Origin: an uncultured Christensenella sp.
GTDB taxonomy: Bacteria > Bacillota > Clostridia > Christensenellales > Borkfalkiaceae
Reading direction: 5' to 3'
Assembly (NCBI GenBank): GCA_910578765.1
Contig: CAJTRW010000017.1
Location: 1-42,731 of the forward strand
DNA: 42,731 bases
How positions within the stretch are numbered: the first letter of the stretch is position 1; each line of letters starts with the position of its first letter. The position numbers and the translations under genes were made by a program. Of this stretch, positions 14,034 through 21,254 are shown piece by piece. A model generated the notes under the pieces. That model ran no database searches. It was not told the DNA's origin and saw nothing but the letters and a program-made list of their open reading frames with translations.

Positions 14034-16067
14034 TTGAACAAAAAAGGCAAAATTTTAATGTCGGTCATCGTTCTTCTGCTCGTTGCGGCGGTGGTGATAA
14101 TTCTCGTCACTCAGCTTATGAACAACGGCGTCAAGAAGATTGACCGCACGCAGTTTCAGACTTACGTCGAAAACTCGCAGTACCTGAAAGAGGACGGAAC
14201 GCCCAACGAAAAGGACGGTAAGATTGTCAGCATCGCCGACCCCGAAAAGGTGCTTAAAGGTTATAAAGTTAAAGACGGTAAGATTGTCAGCGAGGATGAA
14301 AAAAGCGTTCTGATAATCATTTCCAAGGTTGCAACCGACGATTACAAGTACACCGGCTACGTTGCGAACAGCAAAGGCTACTCGAAAGCTTATTACTGCT
14401 TCGGCCCCTCGTCTTACCAGACGCAGAGCTGGGATTCCGAAACGCTTAACCGCTGGCAGTTTGAGTACGGCGTTACGATAGTTCAGGAAAACCCCAATGC
14501 GGGAAGCTGGATGTCGACCGTGTTTTCGGTTTTGATGATCGTCGTCGTGTGCGTGGTGTTTTTCCTTATAATCCGTTCGTCCATGGGCGGTGCGGGTAAG
14601 GTAATGAGCTTCGCCCGCTCGAAAGCCCGCGTATCTACCAATATCAAGGTGCGCTTCATAGACGTTGCGGGCGCCGAAGAAGAAAAAGTCGAGCTTGCGG
14701 AAATAGTAGAGTTTTTACGCCAGCCGAAAAAGTTTTCCGACCTCGGTGCCAGAATTCCCAAGGGCGTTCTTCTTGTAGGCCCTCCGGGAACGGGTAAAAC
14801 GCTTTTTGCCAAGGCTGTCGCCGGTGAAGCGGGTGTTCCTTTCTTTTCTGTTTCCGGTTCGGATTTCGTAGAAATGTACGTCGGCGTGGGTGCGTCGCGT
14901 GTGCGCGATTTGTTCGATATGGCTAAGAAAAATCAGCCCTGCATTATTTTCGTCGACGAAATCGACGCCGTAGGCAGACACCGCGGTGCGGGCCTCGGCG
15001 GCGGCAACGACGAAAGGGAGCAGACGTTAAACCAGATACTTGTGCAGATGGACGGTTTCGAGTCCAACGAGGGCGTTATCGTCATGGCGGCGACAAACCG
15101 TGCCGACATACTCGACCCCGCATTGCTTCGCCCGGGCAGATTCGACAGGCAGATTTACGTCAACCTTCCCGACGTCAAGGGCAGAGAACAGATTTTAAAG
15201 GTCCATTCGAGAAATAAGCCTCTTTCCCCCGACGTCAATTTTAAGACGATTGCGCGCATAACCAGCGGCTTTTCCGGTGCGGATTTGGCAAACCTTTTAA
15301 ACGAGGCGGCTATTCTTGCGGCACGCAGCGGGAAAAAGTTGATAGACAATATCGATTTGTACGAAGGCGTAAATAAAGTTCTTATGGGTCCGCAGAAAAA
15401 GAGCCGCGTAGTAACCGAAAGCGATAAACGTATTACGGCATACCATGAAGCGGGGCACGCAATAATCGCGAAGCTTTGTCCCGACTGCGATCCCGTTCAG
15501 GAAGTTTCCATAATTCCCCGCGGCAACGCCGCAGGCTATACTATGACACGCCCCGACAACGACGATGCCCACATGACCAAAAACAAGATAAACGATTTTA
15601 TCTGTATGGCTCTCGGCGGCAGGGTTGCGGAAGAACTTGTAATTAAGGATATAACGACGGGGGCGTCAAACGACCTTGAACGCGTTACGGAAATGGCTAA
15701 ACGTATGGTAACCGAATGGGGCATGAGCGAAAAGCTGGGTCTTGTAACGTACGGCTCTAACTCGCAGACGGTATTCCTCGGTAAAGATATGGAAACGCAC
15801 AATGCCTATTCGGACGAGACTGCAAAGGCGATAGACCTTGAAATGCGTGCCATTATAGAAAATGCCCATGCCAGAGCAACCAAGTTCCTTACGGACAACA
15901 GAAGCGTGCTTGACAATATGGCAAGGGTTTTGATCGAAAAAGAGACGATTTACTCAGAAGAAGTTGATATGCTTATGGAAGGGAAAAGCTATACGGAAGT
16001 TCTCGAATATATGGAAACTGCCGAAAACAACCGCGAAGGCAACCCTTTCAAGAGATACGAAGGTTAA
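14034..16067 (+). CDS. ftsH: ATP-dependent zinc metalloprotease FtsH
   Basis: 677 residues. The start is taken as the TTG at 14034, seven bases after AAGGAGA; it gives the expected short basic N-terminus before membrane helix 1 (about 7-29). A small outside domain follows, then membrane helix 2 (about 163-183). The AAA module shows Walker A GPPGTGKT (249-256), Walker B IIFVDEID and the second region of homology MAATNRADILDPALLRPGRF. The zinc protease site is HEAGH (471-475). It extracts and degrades membrane and misfolded proteins. It is followed by a parS site and parA. Confidence 0.96.
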   Translation: MNKKGKILMSVIVLLLVAAVVIILVTQLMNNGVKKIDRTQFQTYVENSQYLKEDGTPNEKDGKIVSIADPEKVLKGYKVKDGKIVSEDEKSVLIIISKVATDDYKYTGYVANSKGYSKAYYCFGPSSYQTQSWDSETLNRWQFEYGVTIVQENPNAGSWMSTVFSVLMIVVVCVVFFLIIRSSMGGAGKVMSFARSKARVSTNIKVRFIDVAGAEEEKVELAEIVEFLRQPKKFSDLGARIPKGVLLVGPPGTGKTLFAKAVAGEAGVPFFSVSGSDFVEMYVGVGASRVRDLFDMAKKNQPCIIFVDEIDAVGRHRGAGLGGGNDEREQTLNQILVQMDGFESNEGVIVMAATNRADILDPALLRPGRFDRQIYVNLPDVKGREQILKVHSRNKPLSPDVNFKTIARITSGFSGADLANLLNEAAILAARSGKKLIDNIDLYEGVNKVLMGPQKKSRVVTESDKRITAYHEAGHAIIAKLCPDCDPVQEVSIIPRGNAAGYTMTRPDNDDAHMTKNKINDFICMALGGRVAEELVIKDITTGASNDLERVTEMAKRMVTEWGMSEKLGLVTYGSNSQTVFLGKDMETHNAYSDETAKAIDLEMRAIIENAHARATKFLTDNRSVLDNMARVLIEKETIYSEEVDMLMEGKSYTEVLEYMETAENNREGNPFKRYEG

Positions 16068-16068
16068 A

Positions 16069-16084
16069 TGTTTCATGTGAAACT
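16069..16084. promoter_or_regulatory. parS site 3, between ftsH and parA
   Basis: TGTTTCATGTGAAACT, the same variant core as site 2, begins one base after the ftsH stop and 13 bases before the parA ATG. ParB bound here could also affect parA expression. Confidence 0.88.
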
Positions 16085-16097
16085 AAAAGGTTAGAAT

Positions 16098-16868
16098 ATG
16101 GGAAAAATTATAGCGTTTACAAATAAAAAAGGCGGTGTTGGTAAAACCACCACCGCCGTGAATATGGCGGCTTACTGTGCCGAAGCGGGCAAAAAAGTTC
16201 TTCTTGTGGACATAGATTCGCAGGGCAATGCCACGACGGCACTCGGATTTTTGAAAAGCGGACTTAAAAAATCGGTCTATAACGTCCTAATAGAGGACGA
16301 CACGGCGGAAGCGAATATTCTTCCGACACAGGTACCCGGGTTGGATATGTTGCCCGCGAACGTCGATCTTTCGGGGGCGGAGGTTGAAATAGTCTATAAG
16401 CGGAACCGCGAAAGACTGTTAAAAAACGCCCTTGATAAGATTAAGGCGGATTACGACTACATATTTATAGATTGTCCGCCGTCGCTCGGCGTGCTTACGA
16501 TAAATGCCTGGGTGGCATCGGACTCGATTATAATTCCTTTACAGGGCGAATATTTCGCTTTGGAGGGAGTCAGCCAATTAATGAATACAATTTCGCTGGT
16601 AAGACAGCATTTGAACCCGAACCTGCAAATCGAGGGGGTTGTAATAACCATGTACGACGGCAGGGCATTGATTTCGCGACAGATAACTGCGGAGATAAAA
16701 AAGTTTTTCAAAAGCAAACTGTATGAAATTATCATTCCCCGCAACATACGTCTTGCGGAGGCTCCCAGCCACGGAAAGCCCGTAATGCTGCACGACCCCA
16801 AATGTATCGGGGCACGTGCATACAAAGCTTTGACGGATGAATTTCTTGCGAACCAAAACACAAAATAA
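16098..16868 (+). CDS. parA: Chromosome partitioning ATPase ParA/Soj
   Basis: 256 residues. A deviant Walker A, KKGGVGKTT (10-18) with the signature Lys, is followed by VLLVDIDSQGNATTALG and the IDCPPSLGVLT Walker B region. The lack of an N-terminal DNA-binding extension marks the Soj type. It is a DNA-bound ATPase that works with ParB-parS in origin segregation and, in Bacillus, regulates DnaA. It is flanked by parS and followed 36 bp later by parB. Confidence 0.97.
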   Translation: MGKIIAFTNKKGGVGKTTTAVNMAAYCAEAGKKVLLVDIDSQGNATTALGFLKSGLKKSVYNVLIEDDTAEANILPTQVPGLDMLPANVDLSGAEVEIVYKRNRERLLKNALDKIKADYDYIFIDCPPSLGVLTINAWVASDSIIIPLQGEYFALEGVSQLMNTISLVRQHLNPNLQIEGVVITMYDGRALISRQITAEIKKFFKSKLYEIIIPRNIRLAEAPSHGKPVMLHDPKCIGARAYKALTDEFLANQNTK

Positions 16869-16904
16869 ACATATGTTCATATAAATAAAAGAGGAGTAGA
16901 AAGT

Positions 16905-17819
16905 ATGGCAAAAGGATTAGGTAAAGGTTTGGACGCGCTTTTCGGCGAGACCGAAGCGGCGTACGATCAGGTTTTCGAACACCGCAGCGCATTCGGATAT
17001 ACGGAAGAAGAAAAAAACAATGCCGAAGAAATGCGGCTTGATAAAATTGCGGCGAATCCCAACCAGCCGCGTAAAAACTTTGACGAGCAGGCTTTGAAGG
17101 AGCTTGCCGAATCCATTAAAAAACACGGCGTCATCATGCCTATCGTCGTAAATGACAACGGCGACGGTACATATATGATTATTGCGGGTGAGCGGCGCTT
17201 CCGCGCATGTCACCTTGCCGGCAGGGAGACAATTCCCGTTGTAATAAGGCAATATTCCGAAAGAGAAATAAAAGAAATTTCCTTAATAGAAAATTTACAG
17301 CGTGAAGATTTAAACCCCATAGAAGCCGCTACGGCAATGAAGCAGTTGATGACCGATTATAAGCTTACTCAGGACGAGCTTGCCGAAAGAATCGGTAAAT
17401 CCCGCCCCGCAATAGCCAACACACTGCGCCTTCTCAACCTCACGCCGGACGTTATGTCGCTTGTTGCCGAGGGAAAGCTTTCCGCAGGTCACGCAAGGAC
17501 GATAGTAGTTTTGCCCGAATCCGAACAGATTAAGTTTGCCAACGACGCCGTAAGAAACCAGATGTCGGTAAGGGAGCTTGAAAAGAAAGTCCGCGCGTAT
17601 AACGTTCCGTCGGAAATTCTTGAAGAAAGAAAAAAGAAAAAACGTGCCCTCGCTTCGATAGAGCTTAAACAGTTGGTTGAGAGAATGCGTTTTACTTTCC
17701 GTACAAAGGTCAGTCTTATAGGTACGGACAAAAAGGGCAGAATTTACATAGATTATTATTCACGCGACGATCTCGACCGTATTTCGGAAATTCTCGACAT
17801 AATAGATAAACAGCAATAA
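16905..17819 (+). CDS. parB: Chromosome partitioning protein ParB/Spo0J
   Basis: 304 residues. It begins MAKGLGKGLDALFGE, the ParA-stimulating N-terminus. The ParB-N CTPase domain has the GERRFRA box (95-101) and ENLQREDLNPIEAA. A helix-turn-helix (about 150-180, LTQDELAERIGKSRPAIANT) reads parS, and the C-terminal segment after about residue 250 dimerises. It loads at parS and spreads as a CTP clamp. Three parS sites are present within 3.2 kb upstream. It is preceded by AGAGGAG and followed by a strong terminator. Confidence 0.97.
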   Translation: MAKGLGKGLDALFGETEAAYDQVFEHRSAFGYTEEEKNNAEEMRLDKIAANPNQPRKNFDEQALKELAESIKKHGVIMPIVVNDNGDGTYMIIAGERRFRACHLAGRETIPVVIRQYSEREIKEISLIENLQREDLNPIEAATAMKQLMTDYKLTQDELAERIGKSRPAIANTLRLLNLTPDVMSLVAEGKLSAGHARTIVVLPESEQIKFANDAVRNQMSVRELEKKVRAYNVPSEILEERKKKKRALASIELKQLVERMRFTFRTKVSLIGTDKKGRIYIDYYSRDDLDRISEILDIIDKQQ

Positions 17820-17826
17820 TCGTTAT

Positions 17827-17864
17827 CCGCAGCCGTTGTTAATTGACAAGCGGCTGCGGTTTTG
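17827..17864 (+). terminator. parB terminator
   Basis: CCGCAGCCG (17827-17835) pairs with CGGCTGCGG (17851-17859), with an extra TTGT/ACAA pairing inside, followed by TTTT. The next gene's -35 box lies in its loop. Confidence 0.85.
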
Positions 17865-17871
17865 CTATACT
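17843..17871 (+). promoter_or_regulatory. Promoter of the flippase-like gene, embedded in the parB terminator
   Basis: TTGACA (17843-17848), a 17-base spacer and TATACT (17866-17871). The -35 lies in the loop of the parB terminator and the spacer is its 3' arm. It puts the start of transcription near 17878, so the gene must start at 17890. Confidence 0.75.
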
Positions 17872-17889
17872 GACAAAAAAGGAGCCTGC

Positions 17890-19020
17890 ATGAAGAAACT
17901 CAGCAAAAAACAAAAATTAATAGTGAACATATGTTTTTTGCTTGTTCTCATCGGCGTTACGCTGGCTATCCTTTTCACAAGCAATAAAGAACTTAATTTT
18001 AAAAATATAGCGGAATATATAAAAACGGGCAATCCCTGGTATCTTTGTGCGGCGGTGGCGTGCATGCTGGCAATAATCGTGCTGGAAGGATTCAGCCTGT
18101 TTTTGATTGTACGCAAGCTCGGTTTCAAGGGTAAGGCGGCAAAGTCCATGGCTTACGCTTCGATAGACGCGTACTACTCCGCCGTAACCCCGTCCGCAAC
18201 GGGCGGACAGGCGGCGGCTGCCGTCTATATGGTCAAGGACGGAATGACGGCGGGTTCCGCTTCTTTTACTTTTGTTTTCCGTGCGGTGACGTTTACAAGC
18301 GCTTACGTCATTCTTACCGCCGCCGCGTTTATAATAAAGCCGTCGCTTTTTCTGCAACTTGACTTCTGGCCGCAGTTTTTCATTATTCTCGGCGTGGCTA
18401 CGCAATTGTTGCTGGTAGGATTTTTTATTGCGCTTCTTTTATGTCACAGGACTATTCTCCGCATAGGCAACGGAATTATTTCTTTACTTCACAAAATGCG
18501 CATAATCAAAAAAAAGGAAAAATGGCGCACAAAGCTAATTAAGGAAATTGCAAAATACGCAAACTGCGTAAAGCAGATTAAAAAGCATAAAATGCTGTTT
18601 GTAAACGTATTGCTCCTCAACTTGGGCGAACACGTGCTGCGCGTGCTTATTTCGGTTTTTGTATGCCTTGCCGCGGACGGAAGCGCGCCTTTCCGCGATA
18701 TATTCGTGCTTCAATGCTTTTTGCTTGTCGGTTACTCGTCTATCCCGTTACCGGGCGGCGTAGGCATTTTCGAGTTTTTATATCTCAATATTTATAAACT
18801 GGCGTTCAGCGAAAGACAGTTTATGCTGTCCGCAATGATGATTATGCGGACGATATCTTATTACATGTGCATGCTTGTTACGGGGACGGTATCGCTTATA
18901 TATCATCTTATAACCGTACGCAGGAAAAAAGGCGAAGAACCTCCGACGGAGACGACTTCTGTGCAACTGCCGGAGCCCCCGTCCGGGGAGACCACGGAAG
19001 ATATTGCGGCAGAGGAATAA
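17890..19020 (+). CDS. Flippase-like integral membrane protein (UPF0104 / LPG-synthase transmembrane family)
   Basis: 376 residues from the ATG at 17890, which follows AAAAAGGAG. A longer frame opens at 17836 but that start lies upstream of the promoter. Seven to eight hydrophobic helices are visible. The AYYSAVTPSATGGQAAAAVYM stretch and the late SIPLPGGVGIFEFLY are the signature of the YbhN/AglD/MprF-N flippase-like family (PF03706). Members flip or handle lipids such as lysyl-phosphatidylglycerol, polyprenol-sugars or glycolipids; the substrate is not clear here. No MprF synthase domain is fused. The C-terminal 40 residues are acidic and Pro/Thr-rich. Confidence 0.85.
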   Translation: MKKLSKKQKLIVNICFLLVLIGVTLAILFTSNKELNFKNIAEYIKTGNPWYLCAAVACMLAIIVLEGFSLFLIVRKLGFKGKAAKSMAYASIDAYYSAVTPSATGGQAAAAVYMVKDGMTAGSASFTFVFRAVTFTSAYVILTAAAFIIKPSLFLQLDFWPQFFIILGVATQLLLVGFFIALLLCHRTILRIGNGIISLLHKMRIIKKKEKWRTKLIKEIAKYANCVKQIKKHKMLFVNVLLLNLGEHVLRVLISVFVCLAADGSAPFRDIFVLQCFLLVGYSSIPLPGGVGIFEFLYLNIYKLAFSERQFMLSAMMIMRTISYYMCMLVTGTVSLIYHLITVRRKKGEEPPTETTSVQLPEPPSGETTEDIAAEE

Positions 19021-19037
19021 AATAAACAAGTCAAAAA

Positions 19038-19069
19038 AACACGGAGCGGTAATTTTACCGCTCCGTGTT
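19038..19069. terminator. Strong palindromic terminator between the flippase-like gene and the tRNA operon
   Basis: A perfect 14-bp stem, AACACGGAGCGGTA with TACCGCTCCGTGTT, around ATTT. The T7 run is on the minus strand, so it mainly backs up the tRNA operon and may act weakly on the plus strand. Confidence 0.8.
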
Positions 19070-19176
19070 ATAGTTTGCAGATGCTACATAAATTTGTAAG
19101 GAAAAGTTTACCGCGACAAAATAGCGGCCGTAATTTTTGCTAATAAAAATCGATTGTGTTACATTATGTCGGTTGA

Positions 19177-19214
19177 CAAATAAAACAAAACAACCGCCAT
19201 TAAAGGCAGTTGTT
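19177..19214 (-). terminator. tRNA operon terminator
   Basis: On the minus strand AACAACTGCC pairs with GGCGGTTGTT (one G-U pair) around six bases, then TTTGTTTTATTT. It starts three bases after the CCA of tRNA-Cys. Confidence 0.85.
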
Positions 19215-19217
19215 AAT

Positions 19218-19292
19218 TGGAGGCGCCACCCGGATTTGAACCGGGGAATCAGGGTTTTGCAGACCCTTGCCTTACCACTTGGCTATAGCGCC
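19218..19292 (-). tRNA. tRNA-Cys (GCA)
   Basis: The minus strand reads GGCGCTATAGCC...GGCGCC, with anticodon GCA in the loop CTGCAAA, discriminator U73 and an encoded CCA. It is the last gene of the Val-Gly-Cys operon. Confidence 0.97.
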
Positions 19293-19317
19293 GAAAAAAA
19301 CAGTGCGAAAGAATTTT

Positions 19318-19392
19318 TGGAGCGGGAGACGAGATTCGAACCCGCGACATTCACCTTGGCAAGGTGACGCTCTACCACTGAGCCACTCCCGC
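19318..19392 (-). tRNA. tRNA-Gly (GCC)
   Basis: The minus strand reads GCGGGAGTGGCTCAG..., with anticodon GCC in TTGCCAA, a standard T arm GGTTCGAATC and an encoded CCA. Confidence 0.97.
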
Positions 19393-19414
19393 AAATTATT
19401 CTTCCGCACTGTTC

Positions 19415-19490
19415 TGGTGGGAGCTACAGGGCTCGAACCTGTGACCCACTGCTTGTAGGGCAGTTGCTCTCCCAACTGAGCTAAGCTCCC
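19415..19490 (-). tRNA. tRNA-Val (UAC) with unusual C33
   Basis: The minus strand reads GGGAGCTTAGCTCAG...GCTCCCACCA. The acceptor, D, anticodon and T stems all pair. The anticodon stem ACTGC/GCAGT encloses CCTACAA, so the anticodon is UAC, but base 33 is C instead of the near-universal U. CCA is encoded. Confidence 0.93.
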
Positions 19491-19502
19491 GAATGCTTAA
19501 TT

Positions 19503-19531
19503 AATATATCAAATATAATAATAAAAATCAA
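19503..19531 (-). promoter_or_regulatory. tRNA operon promoter
   Basis: On the minus strand TTGATT (19531-19526), a 17-base spacer and TATATT (19508-19503), 12 bases before tRNA-Val. Confidence 0.7.
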
Positions 19532-19716
19532 GCATTTTTCGGGCAATTTCTAATTTTTATAAAAATTTTAAAAGCCTGATTTGTGCGTAATTTTATTATA
19601 TGCAAATTTTTAAATTTTGAACACGCCTTTTTTAACCTTTTGTCGGTTTTAAGCAAATCGAACAAATTATAACAACGTCACGATATTTTTGCGAGAAAAA
19701 ATTTTTTCAAATGACT

Positions 19717-19746
19717 GTATAAATTGCTTCACCTCGGGCAATAAAA
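19717..19746 (+). promoter_or_regulatory. Possible sigma-F-type promoter of spoIIR
   Basis: GTATA (19717-19721), a 15-base spacer and GGCAATAAAA (19737-19746) fit the forespore pattern GYATA then GGnnAnAnT loosely, missing the late T. SpoIIR is sigma-F dependent in Bacillus, which supports the reading. Confidence 0.45.
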
Positions 19747-19765
19747 AACGCGTAAGGAGCAAATC

Positions 19766-20293
19766 ATGAAAAAATTTTTAGCAGCAGTTCTGGTGATTGC
19801 CGCGGTCGTCGCAACGATAGTTACGGTAAGCAAATTGAATAACAACGCGCAAGCGGACACGGAGTATCTCAGGATACACGTCCGCGCAAATTCCAACAGC
19901 GCAACCGATCAGGAAATAAAATACATAGTCAAGGACGAAGTGGTAAAATTCATCACTCCCCATGCCGCGCAGTGCGTCGACAAGCAGACGGCAATCGGGG
20001 TTATCGGCGGTATACTCGACAAAATAGAAGAAGTATGCGACAGAGTTTTGAAACAGCACGGGTATAATTATTCTTCCCGCGCCGCAGTCAGACAGGAGGA
20101 CTTCCCCACCCGCGTCTACGGAGATTTGACGCTTGAAGCCGGCATATACGACGCGCTTATAATAGAACTCGGAAGCGGCGAAGGCGACAACTGGTGGTGC
20201 GTAATATATCCGCCTTTATGCTTTACTTCTGGTACGGCGGACGTAAAATACCGCTCGGCAATATACGATATTATACACAAATTTTTTAAATAA
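19766..20293 (+). CDS. spoIIR: Stage II sporulation protein R
   Basis: 175 residues. One N-terminal membrane/signal helix (about 4-21) is followed by the SpoIIR core: YLRIHVRANSNSATDQEIKY (about 34-53), then EVVKFI, and the late WWCVIYPPLCF (about 148-158), both hallmarks of the family. In the forespore it is secreted across the septum and triggers SpoIIGA to process pro-sigma-E in the mother cell. The ATG follows AAGGAGC. It is monocistronic, with its own promoter candidate and a strong terminator. Together with yyaC, sleB and ypeB it shows that the host makes spores. Confidence 0.95.
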   Translation: MKKFLAAVLVIAAVVATIVTVSKLNNNAQADTEYLRIHVRANSNSATDQEIKYIVKDEVVKFITPHAAQCVDKQTAIGVIGGILDKIEEVCDRVLKQHGYNYSSRAAVRQEDFPTRVYGDLTLEAGIYDALIIELGSGEGDNWWCVIYPPLCFTSGTADVKYRSAIYDIIHKFFK

Positions 20294-20323
20294 GACGGCA
20301 CTATTTTAAACAATACGGATAAT

Positions 20324-20361
20324 AAGCCGCCGACGGAAATTTTCCGTCGGCGGCTTGTTTT
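20324..20361 (+). terminator. spoIIR terminator
   Basis: AAGCCGCCGACGGAA with TTCCGTCGGCGGCTT (20324-20338 and 20342-20356), a 15-bp stem, then GTTTTT. Confidence 0.9.
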
Positions 20362-20516
20362 TACATAATAATATCAAAAACAATTTTCAACCGCTTGGAA
20401 TAAGAATTTTTTTATTATTCATAATAATTGCAACGGCGGATATTTTCCGCCATTCGCAAAGACATATTATAGGTTTAATATATATCGGCTTTCCGTCAGG
20501 GGAGCAAGGAGGAAAA

Positions 20517-21242
20517 ATGAAAAAAGCACTTAGAATAGGCTTGGCGGCGCTCGCGGTTGCAACCGTCGGATCCGCCGCCGCCATATTCAATTCGGGATAC
20601 AAAAGCGAAAATTACGCCTCGGCGCCCTACGTACAGACTGCGGTATTAAGGCAGGGTTCGAGCGGCGGCGAAGTAAAAGAATTACAGCGCAGACTAAAAG
20701 AATGGGGCTACTATAACGGCGCCGTCGACGGCATATACGGTAAAGGAACCGTAGAGGCGGTTAAAAAGTTCCAGAAGAAAAACGGACTTACGGCGGATGG
20801 CGTTGCCGGTATATCCACGTACAAGGCTTTGGGAATGAACGACAGTGTAAGGGTTTTGGAAAACGACAAAAAACAGAATTCCAATTACACCAGCTCAGAC
20901 TTATACTTGCTTGCCAAGTGCATTTACGCAGAGGCAAGGGGTGAAAGTTATACCGGTCAGGTTGCCGTCGGCGCGGTCATACTAAACCGCGTGGCGTCCT
21001 CTAAGTTCCCCAACACGGTGGCAGGCGTCATTTATCAGAAGGGCGCGTTTACAGCCGTCAGCGACGGGCAGATTAATCTGGAACCGAACAAGACGGCAAT
21101 GAACGCTGCGTCCGACGCGTTGAACGGCTGGGACCCGACCTACGGCTGTTTATATTACTACAATCCCGCCGTTGCGACAAGCAGTTGGATTTTCAGCAGA
21201 CCCACGGTTACCACGATAGGTAAGCACGTATTTGCAATGTAA
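20517..21242 (+). CDS. sleB: Spore cortex-lytic enzyme SleB
   Basis: 241 residues from the ATG at 20517, which follows AAGGAGG; an open extension up to 20355 overlaps the previous terminator and is rejected. Signal sequence about 1-22, then a peptidoglycan-binding domain (about 40-100: RQGSSGGEVKELQRRLKEWG ... YGKGTVEAVKKFQ), then the SleB/CwlJ Hydrolase_2 domain (about 125-241) with LAKCIYAEARGESYTGQVAV, whose first Glu is the expected catalytic residue. It cleaves muramic-lactam cortex in germination. It is 12 bp upstream of ypeB, its usual partner. Confidence 0.95.
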   Translation: MKKALRIGLAALAVATVGSAAAIFNSGYKSENYASAPYVQTAVLRQGSSGGEVKELQRRLKEWGYYNGAVDGIYGKGTVEAVKKFQKKNGLTADGVAGISTYKALGMNDSVRVLENDKKQNSNYTSSDLYLLAKCIYAEARGESYTGQVAVGAVILNRVASSKFPNTVAGVIYQKGAFTAVSDGQINLEPNKTAMNAASDALNGWDPTYGCLYYYNPAVATSSWIFSRPTVTTIGKHVFAM

Positions 21243-21254
21243 GGAGGTTATCAA

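Noticed and set aside
17836..17889. Upstream TTG start for the flippase-like protein
   Set aside because: It lies before the promoter's transcription start and within the parB terminator.
19137..19475. Small open frames across the tRNA cluster
   Set aside because: They are translations of tRNA-Cys, -Gly and -Val and have no coding meaning.
20435..20475. Possible sigma-G promoter of sleB (CATATTA element)
   Set aside because: No matching -35 at the right distance; the nearest GGATA is 20 bases away and part of a small hairpin.
20355..20516. Longer N-terminus for SleB
   Set aside because: The extension overlaps the spoIIR terminator and lacks a ribosome site; AAGGAGG directly precedes the ATG at 20517, which is followed by a normal signal peptide.
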